A stretch of DNA of 64,000 nucleotides from assembly GCA_963922205.1 (NCBI GenBank), contig CAWUHX010000215.1, forward strand, positions 496,001-560,000. Direction: 5' to 3'. The position numbers and the translations under genes are program-made. The DNA comes from Romanomermis culicivorax (Eukaryota > Nematoda > Enoplea > Mermithida > Mermithidae). Each line of letters opens with the position of its first letter. Within the stretch, counting starts at the first letter, position 1. Below, piece by piece: positions 12,949-24,052 of the stretch. The notes below the pieces were generated by a model. It was not told the DNA's origin. It saw nothing but the letters and a program-made list of their open reading frames with translations, and made no database searches.

Positions 12949-13007
12949 ACGAAATTGACATTCTTGACCATTTTTGTTCAAAAATTAACATTTTCTAGTA
13001 TGTTTCA

Positions 13008-13145
13008 GACCAAAAGTATGGGGGTTCCTATGACTAACATATGGCTAGCCATAGGACTGGAAAATCCTTGAGAGGTCACCCGATGGCTAGCCATGTGGCC
13101 GACGATTTCTGGGGGGTCCTATAACAATTTACCCCTTCTAACTAC
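13008..13145. repeat. Direct repeat copy 1 with paired ATGGCTAGCCAT palindromes
   Basis: The segment has CATATGGCTAGCCATAGGA, then GGAAAATCC, then GGTCACCCGATGGCTAGCCAT and GACGATTTCTGGGGGG. The same order occurs at 17555-17695. The two GGCTAGCC palindromes about 50 bp apart make each copy a potential hairpin. Confidence 0.85.
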
Positions 13146-13779
13146 ATGTATGGTCAAAACCTAAAAATTTTCCGACACTTCGCGAGGGCAATGATTATAA
13201 TAATCCTCATTTGCTAGCCCAGCCCAGACTCGATCTTTAGCATGTATACTTTACTAAATAGTAGTCAACATTCAAAAGTATCACTTGAATGTATCATCTA
13301 TATTGAATGTATGGCCAAAAAACCAAGGTCCACCCTGTACTCTCCCAAAAATTGCTGAGATGTTTCATGTTTGGTAGGAAAGTGTGTTGATGCACTCACC
13401 TGCAGAATATACTTTTTCACAGACATGGAAAATTTTTTTGAGAAAGAATGAGTGAATTTTTTCCAACTTTGACCCAAGTCCTTAAAAATCTAGTCCACTT
13501 CTTTTTCTAGCATGGTAATTATCGAAGCAAATATATTTTTCTTTTTTCTGCCCCATCAGGGCATTTTCTAATAAACTACTTCGCTTCTTTTTAGTGGGCC
13601 TCAACCATGCACGAAAAACTTCATAGAAGCACATTGAATTTTCAAATTTGGTCATCTTCACGTCAAAAAAACAATAAAAACAATCTTCAAGCTACGAATT
13701 CTCACTTTCGGTCAAAGTAGAAGATGTATAAACCGCATGGTACTTAAAAAACGTTGCATTGTAAACAGACTGAAAGGTT

Positions 13780-14210
13780 ACCATATCTATTGAATTCCGC
13801 ATGGTCTAGAATCCCTCAACCCAAAAAATCACAGAAATACCTTTGTTTACACTCAATATGAATGGAGTGTAAAGTGATCACATAAACTGAATTTCCCGTG
13901 CGAAGACCCCTTCTGAAGAAAATTTTACACTTAGGATAATTTTCCTTGTGTAAAGTGACGCATCCATTGAACTTCCCACAGTCCAAAACCCCTTCCACAA
14001 AAGAAGTCACAAAAATATGCTTGTTTACACCCGGGATAGCTTTTCATGTAAGATGACCGCATTCATCAAATCCCCCGTGGTCGAAAACCCGTTCCACCGA
14101 AAAATCACGGCAATACGCTTGTTTACACCCGGGATAATTTTTCGTGTAAAGTAACTGTGTCCATCGAATTCCCAAGGGTCGAAAACCCTTGCACCCCAAA
14201 AATCCTAATA
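13780..14210. repeat. Diverged tandem array, about four ~108-bp units
   Basis: Recurring phrases in fixed order are GTTTACACCCGGGATA, TTTTTCGTGTAAAGT, CATCCATCGAATTCCC, GGTCGAAAACCC and AAAAATCACNGCAATA(C/T)GC. Units diverge by around 20-30% by eye. The satellite-like array contains no gene. Confidence 0.8.
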
Positions 14211-14772
14211 AGGCTACCGGTTCAATTGAAACTGCAAAAAAATAGTAGTGCATTATGCTGCAAAAATTATTTTTTTGAAGCCGTAAGTATTATATAATAA
14301 AATTGGGGAATTTGGCGTTTTCCGGGACTTTTTATCACCATATAATTGAATTGAGGCCATATTTCAAAAATATGAAAAATCACATTTGAGATTGCATCTC
14401 CAAGATGCTGACGCCGAAATATGGAGCTTGGATATGGCACACACATTCCTGGGCATGGTGGAACTACGTGTCCTTAAAAAGTGCGTTTTTTGCATGTTTT
14501 TGGGGCCCCACCGAGCATCACTTGCAGATAGAAGCGAAATGACAAAAGGCACCCCATAGTTTGCCCCTATGCCCGACTCTTGCCGTTTTGGCTCTAGGGC
14601 AGTGTTCTTTTGCCGGAGGCAAATGAAAATTTTTTTCGGCAAACGAAATTGAGGTAGTCATTTGTACATGTACAAACGGCTCTTTCCCCGTATACGGAAG
14701 AAAATTTTGGGGATAAGGTACTGAAAATATGCATTTTGGTGCATTTTAGAAGTTCATAATCTCTAAACTTTA

Positions 14773-14788
14773 CGGCGCTTCGCGCCGG
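14773..14788. repeat. GC-rich palindrome CGGCGCTTCGCGCCGG
   Basis: Third clear member of the hairpin family (stem CGGCGC/GCGCCG, short TTC loop) in AT-rich flanks. Confidence 0.85.
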
Positions 14789-15109
14789 TTATAACTTTAA
14801 TAACCATTATTATGTATTACCTAGCTCAGACGCGACTTTCAGAATGTCTACCGTCACCTATCATTTAATGTATAATAGTTTTCATCATCCCAAACGTATT
14901 ATGTCATGTTTTAATTGGTAATCTTCAATATTTTATCTTTATATTTAATGAAGATTCGCAGTTTTTCATTGAAACATTTTTTGAGAAAGATCAATACGTC
15001 AAGTCTGTAATCTTTTTGAAGCGATTATTTCTTTCTCAACGTAAAATCAATTCGGAATCTTCACGGAAGTAGTTTTTAGAAATTTCTACTCTTCTCACTC
15101 ATATCTTTC

Positions 15110-15440
15110 CGGCCAAGTTCATGAGAGTTTGTGAATAAATTACAGGTTTTAAAATTTTTCAAACAAAATTATAGAAATTACGACTTTTAAACAGTAAACT
15201 CCGATCAAATTCTTGAAATAAATGTTTAGAAAATTGATTTTCCAGCGTCGCCAAAGGTCAATACACAGAAAATTTTCCCTTGGGCTCTCACTTGTCATCA
15301 TGGAGGAATCAACTATCGGTTTATCATCTAATGCAAATTCATTAAGCTATTGGATAGTTTTCTAAACAAATTGTTCCACAATGCTTGTAAATTAGACTTG
15401 AAACTCGAAAATTTCGATTTTTTGCTCAATTTTAATAATT
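15110..15440. repeat. Direct repeat copy A (~330 bp), lacking the GC hairpin
   Basis: Collinear with 18600-18960: ATGAGAGTTT...AATAAATTA, TAGAAATTACGACTTTT, GAAAATTGATTTTCCAGCGT, CTCACTTGTCATCAT and ACTCGAAAATTTC appear in the same order. Where the other copy has CCGGCGCTTCGCGCCGG, this copy reads straight through. Confidence 0.85.
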
Positions 15441-16379
15441 TTTTTTGCAGTTATAAACAAAATTTGAAAATTACACTGATTTGGTTATTAGTCTTTGGCC
15501 ATGACATAGAGGAACACAGGTTAGTTATTTATACCTATTTTTGCTACGTACAAATTGTACAAATCAAATATTTGGCTGTCGTTTGTACATGTGCAAATGG
15601 GTCATGTACAAAAAAAAACCCTGCTCCAGGGTGGGGGGGGCATGAAAGTTGGGGGATAAGTATATTATAGGTTGACGATATCGCACCACCTATGATCAAT
15701 AGTAACAAAAAAGTAAAGCGGGAAAAATCGAAATTGCATAGAAACTCGACTGACGATGCTGACATATATTAGTGCTTAGTCAACATTAAGAATCGATCAT
15801 AGACTGCATTTGAATCATTCTTAATTCCTGCGCAAAGCTCCGAAAAAATGTTAGGATTCTGATACATAAGAACGTTGGAAGGTAGATCTTTTTAAGACTT
15901 TTTTCATGATTTAAAATCTGATTTTTCCGGCCTAATGATGTTCAGGCTTGAATAAAGCGCAGAGCTTTTTAATCAGCTAACCAGTGAAAAAACTAGCTTG
16001 AAGAGGCTTTTCTTTTAGTCATTTCAACGGGCTGGGCACCTAAAAATTTGTAAATGCCTCCTAAAATTTTAGGTCATGGAACCATTAAGGCTCCTAAAAT
16101 TTTGATAAATATATCTATATTTTAGTGGATTATATTTTCATTCAATTTTAGATTCATAGTTAGTGTTCTGCAGACTCTAAAATCAGGAAACATAGAAAAT
16201 TTTCGGGCGCTTCGCTTCGGATTCCATTCTTTCCACCTCACAGCAGGGGTTGTATACACAGCAAAAATGACCTGCTGATTTCAAATAGTAATCAAATGCC
16301 ATTCATTTAGCAAACTCTGAGCAAAGTCGCCCCTGATCAAAGTGACCCCACTTTACCTTACACTTCCTTGCCAATTTTT

Positions 16380-17735
16380 TCTAATTTGTTCCAAACTGGG
16401 GGGAGGGGTTGGGTATATGGTTGACTAAGTTGGGGGGGATTTCCCCGCAACCCATACCTGTAAGAGGTCCGATCAGTTGGGGGGCATACCTGTACTATGG
16501 GGGGGGGGCCCAACTCAGCCAACCCTGTACCCAAAATCATTTACCCCCCCCAACCCTCCCCCACAGTTTGGAAAAAATTAAAAAAATTTGGCAAAAAGTG
16601 TATGTTTTTTGGCCTTTTTTGGGAAAAAATTTCGATTTTTTCTACCCCCCCCCCAACTGGTCGGAGGTCTTACAGGTATGTTGGAGGGGGGGGGGGGGGG
16701 GGGTAAATCGGAAATTTTGGGGGAGGGGGTCGAAAAAAGTCGAAATTTTTCCCAAAAAAGGTCAAAAACATACACTTTTTGCCAACTTTTTCCAAACTGG
16801 AGGGTGGCTTGGGGAGGGGTTGGGTAAACGGTTGGCCAAGTCAACCCTCCCCCACTTACAGGTATGCTCCAACCCCCCAATTACAGGTATGCAGCATGAT
16901 AATTGAAGTTTTCGCGGAAAAATTTGAGATTATGATCTTCTAAAATGCATCTTTTCTGTATCTGATCCCCAAAATTTTTTTCCCTTTTCCGAATTTTTTT
17001 TCCCGAAAAAGCACGATTTGGGGAAAAAACAGTGTGTGTAGTGTAAGCATACCTGTAAGAGGTCCGATCAGTTGAGGGGAGGGTAAACCCAAAATTTTGG
17101 GGCAGGGGTCCCAACATTTCCAAAATTTTGGTGAGTCAGGTCGAAAAACCCCCAAAAAAGTCGAAAAAATTTCGAAAATTTTCCCAAAAAAGGCCAAAAA
17201 AACCACTTTTTTCCTGATTTTTTCCGAGTTTGGAGGGGGGTTGGGTATAGGATTGACCGAGTTGGGGGTGGGGGTCCTCCCCCCGACCTCCCTACAGGTA
17301 TGAGTGTAAGGAACATACATGTAACGGAGCCCCGAGGTCTGGGGGGGGGGGGGTTGGGCGACCTTTTTGGGGCCAGGGGTCAGTAATTCCCAAAATTTCG
17401 GGGGGAGGGGTCTCTCAAGAAAAAAATTCTATTTTTTAACAAAAAAATTCGGAAAAAAAATTCAAAAAATAGTAATTTTTCCCAGAAAAGACCGAAAAAA
17501 TTCAAATTTTTCACCATTTTTCGTCCAAAAATTGACATTTTTCAGTATTTTTGCGACCAAAAGTATGGTGGTCGCTACGGCTACCATATGGCTAGCCATT
17601 GGATTGGAAAATCCTGGTGAGACGGTCACCCAATGGCTAGCCATATGGTCGACGATTTCTGGGGGGGGAGGGTTCCCATAGCACTTACCCCCCAATTACA
17701 TGCATACCTGTAAGACCTCCGACCAGTTGGGACAG
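16380..17735. repeat. G/C-run inverted-repeat patch with CATACCTGTAAGA ends
   Basis: CATACCTGTAAGAGGTCCGA plus TCAGTTG occurs at about 16455 and 17049, and CATACCTGTAAGACCTCCGA plus CCAGTTGG at 17704. The reverse form, CCAACTGGTCGGAGGTCTTACAGGTATG, lies at about 16656-16683. Between them are runs of 8-18 G or C and A/T-rich AAATTTT blocks. It is best read as several nested copies of a small non-autonomous element with a CATACCTGTAAG end. Proteins predicted from either strand are low-complexity artefacts. Confidence 0.7.
17555..17700. repeat. Direct repeat copy 2 with paired ATGGCTAGCCAT palindromes
   Basis: Second copy of the segment at 13008-13145, in the same orientation (CATATGGCTAGCCATTGGAT ... 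CCCAATGGCTAGCCATATGG ... GACGATTTCTGGGGGGG). Confidence 0.85.
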
Positions 17736-17940
17736 GGGGGTAGGAACAGTGTTCAACACTGACTATACATTTGGTTGTAACATATTTACACGAGTCACGC
17801 GACTGCACATCGCACAACGATTTTATCGATTTGGCTCATTAAAACGATTGGCTGTTTATTGAATTTTTTATTGCATGATCTAAACACTAAAAATTGAAAT
17901 GTCACTTTAAAAAATTGAGAATTACGGAAATCAAATTTCA

Positions 17941-18430
17941 CGCTTCGGCTTCGCTCACTTCATCAGATTCACAGTCACGGGAACTTTCTAGCAGCCCAAA
18001 GTTTGTCTTAACGAATACCAGTTTGCGCACTGTTTCCGTCGACAATTGATTTCGCAGCTTGGAATGTATGAAGCCATAGCCAAAGGTAGAGAAGTTTCTT
18101 TCCGAAGATGCGGTAGAGACAACGAGCGAAAAAACCTCAATTAATTTTTTATACATGTAATACATTGAAAAAAAACATGTTATCTATGTACCTTCAGAGC
18201 GATTCGTTGCACCAGCGGCCAGTCAGCTCCATCTGTGAGCCAATACTCAAGGACAGACTTTTTCTTTTTGACGAGCATCTGGTCTGGTAGCGAAATGAGT
18301 TATTTTTGTTTTTGTAATTTTGCCTCAATCATGTATTGCGTCAATTCTTGATACACAGCACTTTTTTGGTCAGCTAGTTCTGGATTTGCCACAGGGAAAT
18401 TAACGATGAAATCCTCAATCTCGTTCTGGA
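17941..18430 (-). pseudogene. hAT-family transposase, C-terminal dimerisation region remnant
   Basis: The 3' part encodes the hAT C-terminal dimerisation motif: VSTASSERNFSTFGYGFIHS, then LRNQLSTETV and KLVFVKTNFGLL. This corresponds to the S..(A/S)ERNFS....H...RN.L..E...KL.F...N signature of hAT transposases, which cut and paste DNA with 8-bp duplications. Upstream, after an apparent small intron (donor GTACAT near 18191), the frame continues with VLEYWLTDGADWPLVQRIAL and, past one stop, ANPELADQKSAVYQELTQYM. The BED zinc finger and catalytic core are absent, so this is a truncated fossil. Confidence 0.9.
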
Positions 18431-18480
18431 TTTGCCACAGGGAAAATAACGATGAAATCCTCAAATTAACGATGAAATCC
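18381..18480. repeat. Short tandem duplication at the end of the hAT remnant
   Basis: TCTGGATTTGCCACAGGGAA with AACGATGAAATCCTCA is present twice, with a further partial AACGATGAAATCCTCA. It is a local duplication of about 48 bp. Confidence 0.85.
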
Positions 18481-18499
18481 TCATTTTAAAAGAATTGAG

Positions 18500-18585
18500 A
18501 AAAACCCAAAAACCCAAATTTTGTCAAAAAAATGCACCCAGAAAAACCCAGAAAAACCCAAAAACCCAAAAACCCAAAAACCCAG
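18500..18585. repeat. AAAAACCC-type microsatellite
   Basis: Runs of AAAAACCC with AGAAAAACCC variants, about nine units interrupted once. It is a simple repeat inside repeat-rich DNA. Confidence 0.85.
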
Positions 18586-18599
18586 GTCTTGCCAACCCT

Positions 18600-18960
18600 G
18601 ACCAAGTATGAGAGTTTACAAATAAATTATACCGGTTTTAAAATTTTTCAAGTAAAATTCTAGAAATTACGACTTTTGAACACAAAATTCAAATCTAATT
18701 CTTGAAATAAACGTTCGGAAAATTGATTTTCCAGCGTCGCAGAATATCAATACCCAAAAAATTTTTCCGGCGCTTCGCGCCGGAAAGATTAACATCCCTT
18801 TCGGGTTCTCACTTGTCATCATAGAGGACTTAACCGTCGATTTCTCATGTAATTCAAAGTCATTATGGTTTTGGATAGTTTGCTTAAAAGTTTGTTTCAA
18901 TGCTTGTAGATTAAACTTTGAACTCGAAAATTTCAATTTTTTCCTGAGTTTTAATGAATT
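18600..18960. repeat. Direct repeat copy B (~360 bp), containing the GC hairpin
   Basis: Collinear with 15110-15440 in the same orientation. It carries CCGGCGCTTCGCGCCGG plus a few flanking bases at 18767-18783, exactly where the other copy has none. Confidence 0.85.
18767..18783. repeat. GC-rich palindrome CCGGCGCTTCGCGCCGG
   Basis: Member of the dispersed hairpin family (stem CCGGCGC/GCGCCGG). Its absence from the sister repeat at 15.2 kb shows that it can be gained or lost as a unit. Confidence 0.9.
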
Positions 18961-19878
18961 AACGGGTCTGAAAACACCAGAAGGCTTGAAAAAGCTCAAA
19001 AACACGTAAATAAAGCACCTGTGAGCATTTTTAAGCGAAAAAAAACGACTTCGGGAAAATGGGGAAAAAAATTTTGATCCCTTTCCCCATTTGGGGAAAA
19101 GGCCCGGGGGGAAAAAAACAGTGAGGAGGATTGAGGAAGGCGAAAAAAAATTGAAAATTTGCCACGACAGAAAAGATACAGTAACTAGTCAAGTTTTGTC
19201 ATAGATTTTACAACAATAAACCCTTTTCAAATTTCATGACAATAGCAAACGCGTGAATTGCAATTTGAGTAGGGTTGTTTGTATTTTAAAATAAAAAATG
19301 ACTTATGGAGAGACAATGTCCGAGAAAATTCACCTTCTCATATAAAGAGTTGTGATAAGTATAAAATCAACCCTATAACTGAAAATCACATATTTGGTGT
19401 AACTTTATGCACTAGGAACGAAAATGATATTCATTTTGTCTGAAAATTGAAACTAGCATTGCTGCAGTAAGACAAAAGTTGACAATTAATGATTTTTGAC
19501 ATGCACGTCTCTCAACTTTTGCAAGTTTAGGTATGTCAAACATCGAGTTCTGGAAATTTACCCAATTTTAGGCCAATAAATGAACCACAATCAACTGTAG
19601 GATTAATTAGTGTAAAGTACGTATAAAGAATACAGTGGTGTTGGAAACATAGAATTTTGAGAGCAAAAATTGTCGTTTTTTCACAAGAACCTACTTCTCT
19701 ACCAAGCTCAGAAGCACCAAAAAATTCTCTATATAGTAAAAAGTTTACGATGCCTTCTACTTGTTGACAAAAAATTACAGAAATTCAACTAGCTATATGG
19801 GAATTCAACTAGCTACACAAAAAATACCCCTGTACAAAATATACACTTCAAAGTTTGCAGCCTTAACTGTGGGGGTGA
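18961..19878. other. Intergenic DNA leading into the outer inverted-repeat element
   Basis: AT-rich, with no gene. From about 19818 (ACACAAAAAATACCCCTGTA) the sequence matches the reverse complement of about 54945-54990, marking the outer end of the large inverted repeat. Confidence 0.5.
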
Positions 19879-20475
19879 TGTTATGCTTATTTCTCTGCTG
19901 TCCGAGGATGTCAGCAATATGACTCAAGTCCTATTGGCTTGTACTCAATCGACTACTGTAGGTCACTCAAAGGAGCTTCCTGTTAGTAACTAAACACAGT
20001 GCAACAGTCCTCAAGCAGAAATAAACACAAGCTTCAGTCACTAATAAATAACTGGAAACTCTAACTCTTGCAATCAAAGGGCACTCAGGGTCTCCCCAGA
20101 TGCCTCCTAAAGGTTTACACAAATACACAAAACTCACTATAATAATATCCAAAAGAGCTGGGGCTTTACCTTGGCTTGGCTCCCGTGTAATGCAGCTCCC
20201 CCTTCCGCTTAATGCGCAAGTAATAAAATAATAAATAATAAATAATAATAATAATAATAATATGTAAATTTGGGTGTTGGGCTGTCGACGCTTGCTGTTA
20301 CTAGGCAAAACAGAACAATACAATATACAGCGGACGTGACTCGCCCACGACACACCAAAATTACGAGAATGCAAGAATGACCAACATTTATCTTTTTTGG
20401 TCAAATCATAACTTTGTCAATTCACCAATTTTGCATAGATGTGGGATTGCTACTGCCCTAAGCACATCCCCAACA
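19879..20475 (-). repeat. 3' LTR of Gypsy element 1
   Basis: 597 bp, TGTTATG...CATCCCCAACA. Nearly identical to the LTR at 33727-34330, differing by scattered substitutions and small indels, including an AAT microsatellite of different length. On the minus strand the purine-rich CCCGAGGGA immediately precedes it and may be the polypurine tract. Confidence 0.93.
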
Positions 20476-21364
20476 TCCCTCGGGCCTTGAAACTGACCAA
20501 TGGGAGGTGAAGAATGAAACCGTGAGCAGGACTTCTACCTTTTACGGTGTGACCTACTACTGGATCCCAACTTCATAAAAAAGATTATGATCCGACCCGG
20601 AAGGGTGTATGGGTCATAATCATCCTGACCTGACCCCGAAGGGTGTAGGGGTCAAGACCGCCTCCAATGTCAAGTCTTTTTACAAGGTTACCCAGGTCCG
20701 TCCACTGAGATGCCGCGGCATGATCAATCACTGATCCAGCACCTGACCGATCGATGACTCTGCATCGACTTGACTTTTCCCTGGCTTCGCCAGCGTGCCT
20801 TGAGGCTCCTAGATACCTTCCTCCACTATTGATCATTTCGTCCCATTGAGTGATGTGGAGTGTCCTTGGTAGCAGCATTCCAATCCTTGCAGTAATTGGC
20901 TACTTTCGTCCGCTCCATCATCCCTTCAGTTCGCCGTTAATTTTTCATACGAAAAATTTGAAATATGATATGACGAACAAGTATTTACAAAACTAGTAGG
21001 GCGAAAAATATTGAGCAAAAAATTTTAAAATACGAGGCACAAATAACAAGAAAATAATAACAAGAAACATTTTACAAGGCAAAAATGATGAGAATCAAAT
21101 ACAAGAAAAAATAACAAATGCAAAAAATAAGTGAAAGAAATTTAAACCAAAAAGTGGCCTCAAGCGATGAGCTTGGCCAAAAATGAGATTTCAAAAGGCA
21201 ACAACACAACCAAAAGTTTAAATAATATTTTTGTATTTTGTGTTTTATAATGTTTTTGGGTTTTTTGTAACTTTATTATGTTTTTGTATTTTTGTGTTTT
21301 TTTAATAAATGAAATATGAATCAAGAATGGAGGATTTTTAGACCAAGATTTTTGCGGCTAAAAT
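20476..21364. other. Element 1 untranslated region before the 3' LTR
   Basis: No gene recognised. A minus-strand frame at 20585-20878 has no known domain. The part nearest 21200-21310 is T-rich and contains ATAAA-like signals that could serve 3' end formation for the accessory module. Confidence 0.5.
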
Positions 21365-22822
21365 TTATTGTTGCTGCCCCCCGCCTTGCTGCTGGCCTTG
21401 TTGATGACCTCCATGACCTCGGAATGCACCACGAGGGTGTTGTCCTTGGTATATACCTCGGCCACCAACATAACCAGCTCTGCCCCTGTTCAGATTGTTA
21501 AAATGAAACTGGCCTGGTTGGGCACCCCTTCCCCGTCCTCCACGAGCTCTACTAGCACCCTGTGGATGCTGTATAGGTTGCTGTTGTTTCGGAACGGTTC
21601 TGGAGGCTTGCCTAGTGCCAGTACTGGGGCCAGCGGAGACCTGGTTGGCTATACCAACAGTGGCTCCTTGACCACCAGTTTGACTGCTTGCGAGTCCGGG
21701 TGCTCGAAAGGTCTGTCCTGCATCGTTCGGAACTTTGCTAAATTTAGCAGTAGTTGGAGGACTTGGGCTACCTGACCTTTTGACATCCATCTCCGCCGCT
21801 TGTTGACTGTAATTATACATCACCAAGCGATAGGCAGTCTTAAAAACATCCGAAGCAGTGGCACTCCAATACTCCTGTAACAGCATGATGTTTGCAAACA
21901 CTTTGGCTGAGACTGATCGTTTACCGATCTGCTCAGCCCTAAGTGGCGCATAGTCAAGCATAAGGAATATCATCATACACAAGTATCTGACTGCTGTAAA
22001 TAGGACACTCGCTTGATATTCCGTGAGCCATTCAAGAACAATTTCACAAATGATCCTATCCCATAGTAGCTCTGGAATATTTTGCGAATCGTATAAAAAT
22101 CCTCCTTGGACATCAAACTGTGGCTGATACAGTTTGTATATAGTCCTGACCACTTTATTGACCATCAGCCAAATATCCGGAACTTCAAACTGCTCATCGC
22201 AGAAATAATTAGCTAATTCCAGTGTAGCAAAAGAAATTGGACCTCTGGATCTACTTTTATCTTTGGTAACTTGCCAAAAATCCAACAATACATCCTGGAA
22301 TAATTCCACCGTCATTTCTGGTGTTTGTTCATTTGTCTCAACAGTAACCAGAGTTAATGGCTTTATTTTTCCTGGTGTAAAGATTTGAACTTTTTGTCCT
22401 GCAACATGTGGCTTGCTAGGAGCTCCCTGCACCTTAGGCTGATGCCGTCCGGAAGCAGAGGTGTCCGTAGCCTGCAACACAAATTGTGTGGACTGACTCG
22501 TTGCCATAGATAAAGTATCTGTAGAGACAGTCTGCGACATAGGAGTAGTTGAAGATATGGTGGTCACGGATACCATTGCTGAAGCTGGAGCAGAAGTTTT
22601 GGCAGGTTTCGGCTGCGTAACCTTTGCAGGCTGCGCAATAGCGTTTTCTACCTTTTTCTTCTCCTGACAGGCTTTTGTTTTTCGTTTCTTTTTCAAGTTA
22701 ACAAAAATTTGCCTATCATTTAAGCCTTTTTCTTTCATATTTTTTATTGCCTCAGCAGTATAGTATCGGGGAACACCTTCTACATCCCAGGTCAAGGCTA
22801 AGACTTGAATTTCCTTATCTTC
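21365..22822 (-). CDS. Element 1 accessory ORF C: RGG-box protein, unknown function
   Basis: About 480 residues, third ORF of the module between pol and the 3' LTR. The N-terminal part has TWDVEGVPRYYTAEAIKNM and a basic KKKRKTK cluster. It is followed by a Ser/Thr/Gln/Pro-rich linker (~60-150), a predicted globular part (~150-350, ending near AYRLVMYNYSQQAAEM), and a Gly/Arg/Gln tail with RGGRGRG and repeated RG/GHGG/QQG units typical of RNA-binding RGG boxes. No catalytic domain recognised. The RGG tail resembles the nucleocapsid-like tail of this element's own gag, so an RNA-binding or particle-associated role is plausible but inferred. The call starts where the frame opens; no clear ATG is present. 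Confidence 0.75.
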   Translation of the reverse strand, partial: EDKEIQVLALTWDVEGVPRYYTAEAIKNMKEKGLNDRQIFVNLKKKRKTKACQEKKKVENAIAQPAKVTQPKPAKTSAPASAMVSVTTISSTTPMSQTVSTDTLSMATSQSTQFVLQATDTSASGRHQPKVQGAPSKPHVAGQKVQIFTPGKIKPLTLVTVETNEQTPEMTVELFQDVLLDFWQVTKDKSRSRGPISFATLELANYFCDEQFEVPDIWLMVNKVVRTIYKLYQPQFDVQGGFLYDSQNIPELLWDRIICEIVLEWLTEYQASVLFTAVRYLCMMIFLMLDYAPLRAEQIGKRSVSAKVFANIMLLQEYWSATASDVFKTAYRLVMYNYSQQAAEMDVKRSGSPSPPTTAKFSKVPNDAGQTFRAPGLASSQTGGQGATVGIANQVSAGPSTGTRQASRTVPKQQQPIQHPQGASRARGGRGRGAQPGQFHFNNLNRGRAGYVGGRGIYQGQHPRGAFRGHGGHQQGQQQGGGQQQ

Positions 22823-22823
22823 C

Positions 22824-23898
22824 TCAGCCAGGGGGCCGTGTCTCCACGACAGTATGGCTAGGTGTCCCTGCTGTCTGTTCTTCCTCCTTCTTCTTTACAC
22901 CTTCAGCATCCATGTACTCGCTAATATATGCTTGCTCATACACCTTCTGCTCATCCTGGGCAATACGAGTTTCTTCGGACTGCGCTTGACTTTCTACGCT
23001 GGACAAGTACTGACTCACATCCATAGATGTTTGTATCACTCGCGACGTAGGTAAGCCAGGCGGCGGTGGCAGCATTTCCGTCTGCAGCTGCGTCACAACT
23101 TGTGGTTGTGGTTGCAACTGCATGACAGAAGATGCTGTCATCACAGACTCGGCTACTTCGGAGTCCGCGATCGAAATATACAATAATGCGTCTTCGTCGT
23201 TGATCTTTTTGCAGCTTTCCTCTCCCAGGAGGGCGGAATCATCCTCATCCTCACTCTCCAATTCCATGACATCCTCGTCCACTTGACCTGACTGAACTGT
23301 GGGTTCATTATCAGGGTCAAGTATATCCGATTTCGTCCTGAAATTGGATTGTTTGGTTTCGTTACCATATGTAAAGGTAACCATAGGTAATTCCGTCGGC
23401 AGAGGCCTCCGGTGAATACACTTCTCAGGAAATTCATATGTATACAACGGATAGTCAGCCGGTATACATCTAATTTGACCCGTCTGAAGAGTAGGCATGT
23501 CTGGTGATAGGCCATATCGCAGCCACGGGGTTTTACTACCAAATTCAGCATAGTAGAATCTGACGTAGAAAAAGCAGTTGGCCCAATAATCCTTGTTATG
23601 GGTTATATTGTCCTTTGCTTTTTCTGTCGAAATCGGAGAGCCTATTTTGTTGGGCAAGCGCAACCTAATAGGCATAAAGCCAAACCTATTTTGCCAGGTC
23701 GTAACCCTTTTGCCTTTTACAGCATGTTCGGGTTCCATTGGCAGTAAAGATGCCACTATGCTGAAATTCTGCAAAACCCTATCATTGGTCTTCCATGCCA
23801 TCTTCTTTATCAACTCCGCATCCTCCTTCGAGTAGGATTTGGGGAAATTATAATTCAATAATTCCCTCAGTATGTAATCATACTCAGCATGGCTATGA
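22824..23898 (-). CDS. Element 1 accessory ORF B, unknown function
   Basis: About 345-355 residues. The conserved-looking N-terminal half (NYNFPKSYSKEDAELIKKM; WQNRFGFMPIRLRLPNKIG; TPWLRYGLSPDMPTLQTGQI) is followed by an acidic stretch (DEDVMELESEDEDDSALL) and a Gln/Pro-rich tail. No family recognised. The frame is open upstream of the first methionine to CTTTGTTTTCTAG at about 23899, a good splice acceptor, so it may be an exon rather than a separate gene. It overlaps no other frame and is followed 28 bp later by ORF C in another frame. Confidence 0.65.
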
Positions 23899-24052
23899 GG
23901 CTAGAAAACAAAGAATGGTAGAGGAATTAGGTTGCATGCCTTTTCCAACGCAGAAAACTTTGTTGAGTCCTCAAGTCCCCCATCCAGTGATCTCTGTCAT
24001 ACTTAGCCGTACCGGTGTCAATTTCCACTGGTTCACAGCAGTCCGTTCCGAG

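Larger units (their letters stand above)
12390..17937. other. Repeat-only intergenic region
   Basis: No gene supported. Contents, listed separately: an AAT microsatellite, several GC hairpins, a ~135-bp direct repeat shared with 17.6 kb, a ~108-bp tandem array, a ~340-bp direct repeat shared with 18.6 kb, and a G/C-run patch. Long open frames at 16.4-17.7 kb are by-products of homopolymer G/C and A/T runs. Confidence 0.7.

Noticed and set aside
12765..12998. Frames with poly-Asn or poly-Ile
   Set aside because: Translation of the AAT microsatellite.
15544..15765. Minus-strand frame with hydrophobic stretches near a G-run
   Set aside because: Short, no domain, overlaps another frame, and sits in repeat-only DNA.
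16358..17695. Several frames of 60-165 residues on both strands, rich in Gly, Pro, Lys and Phe
   Set aside because: They arise from G/C and A/T homopolymer runs in repeated elements, overlap each other on both strands and have no domain.
18500..18585. AAAAACCC repeats as a telomeric tract
   Set aside because: Only about nine imperfect units, internal to repeat-rich DNA, not matching a known animal telomere repeat; a microsatellite is simpler.
20585..20878. 97-residue minus-strand frame before the 3' LTR of element 1
   Set aside because: No recognisable domain; located in the untranslated part of the element.
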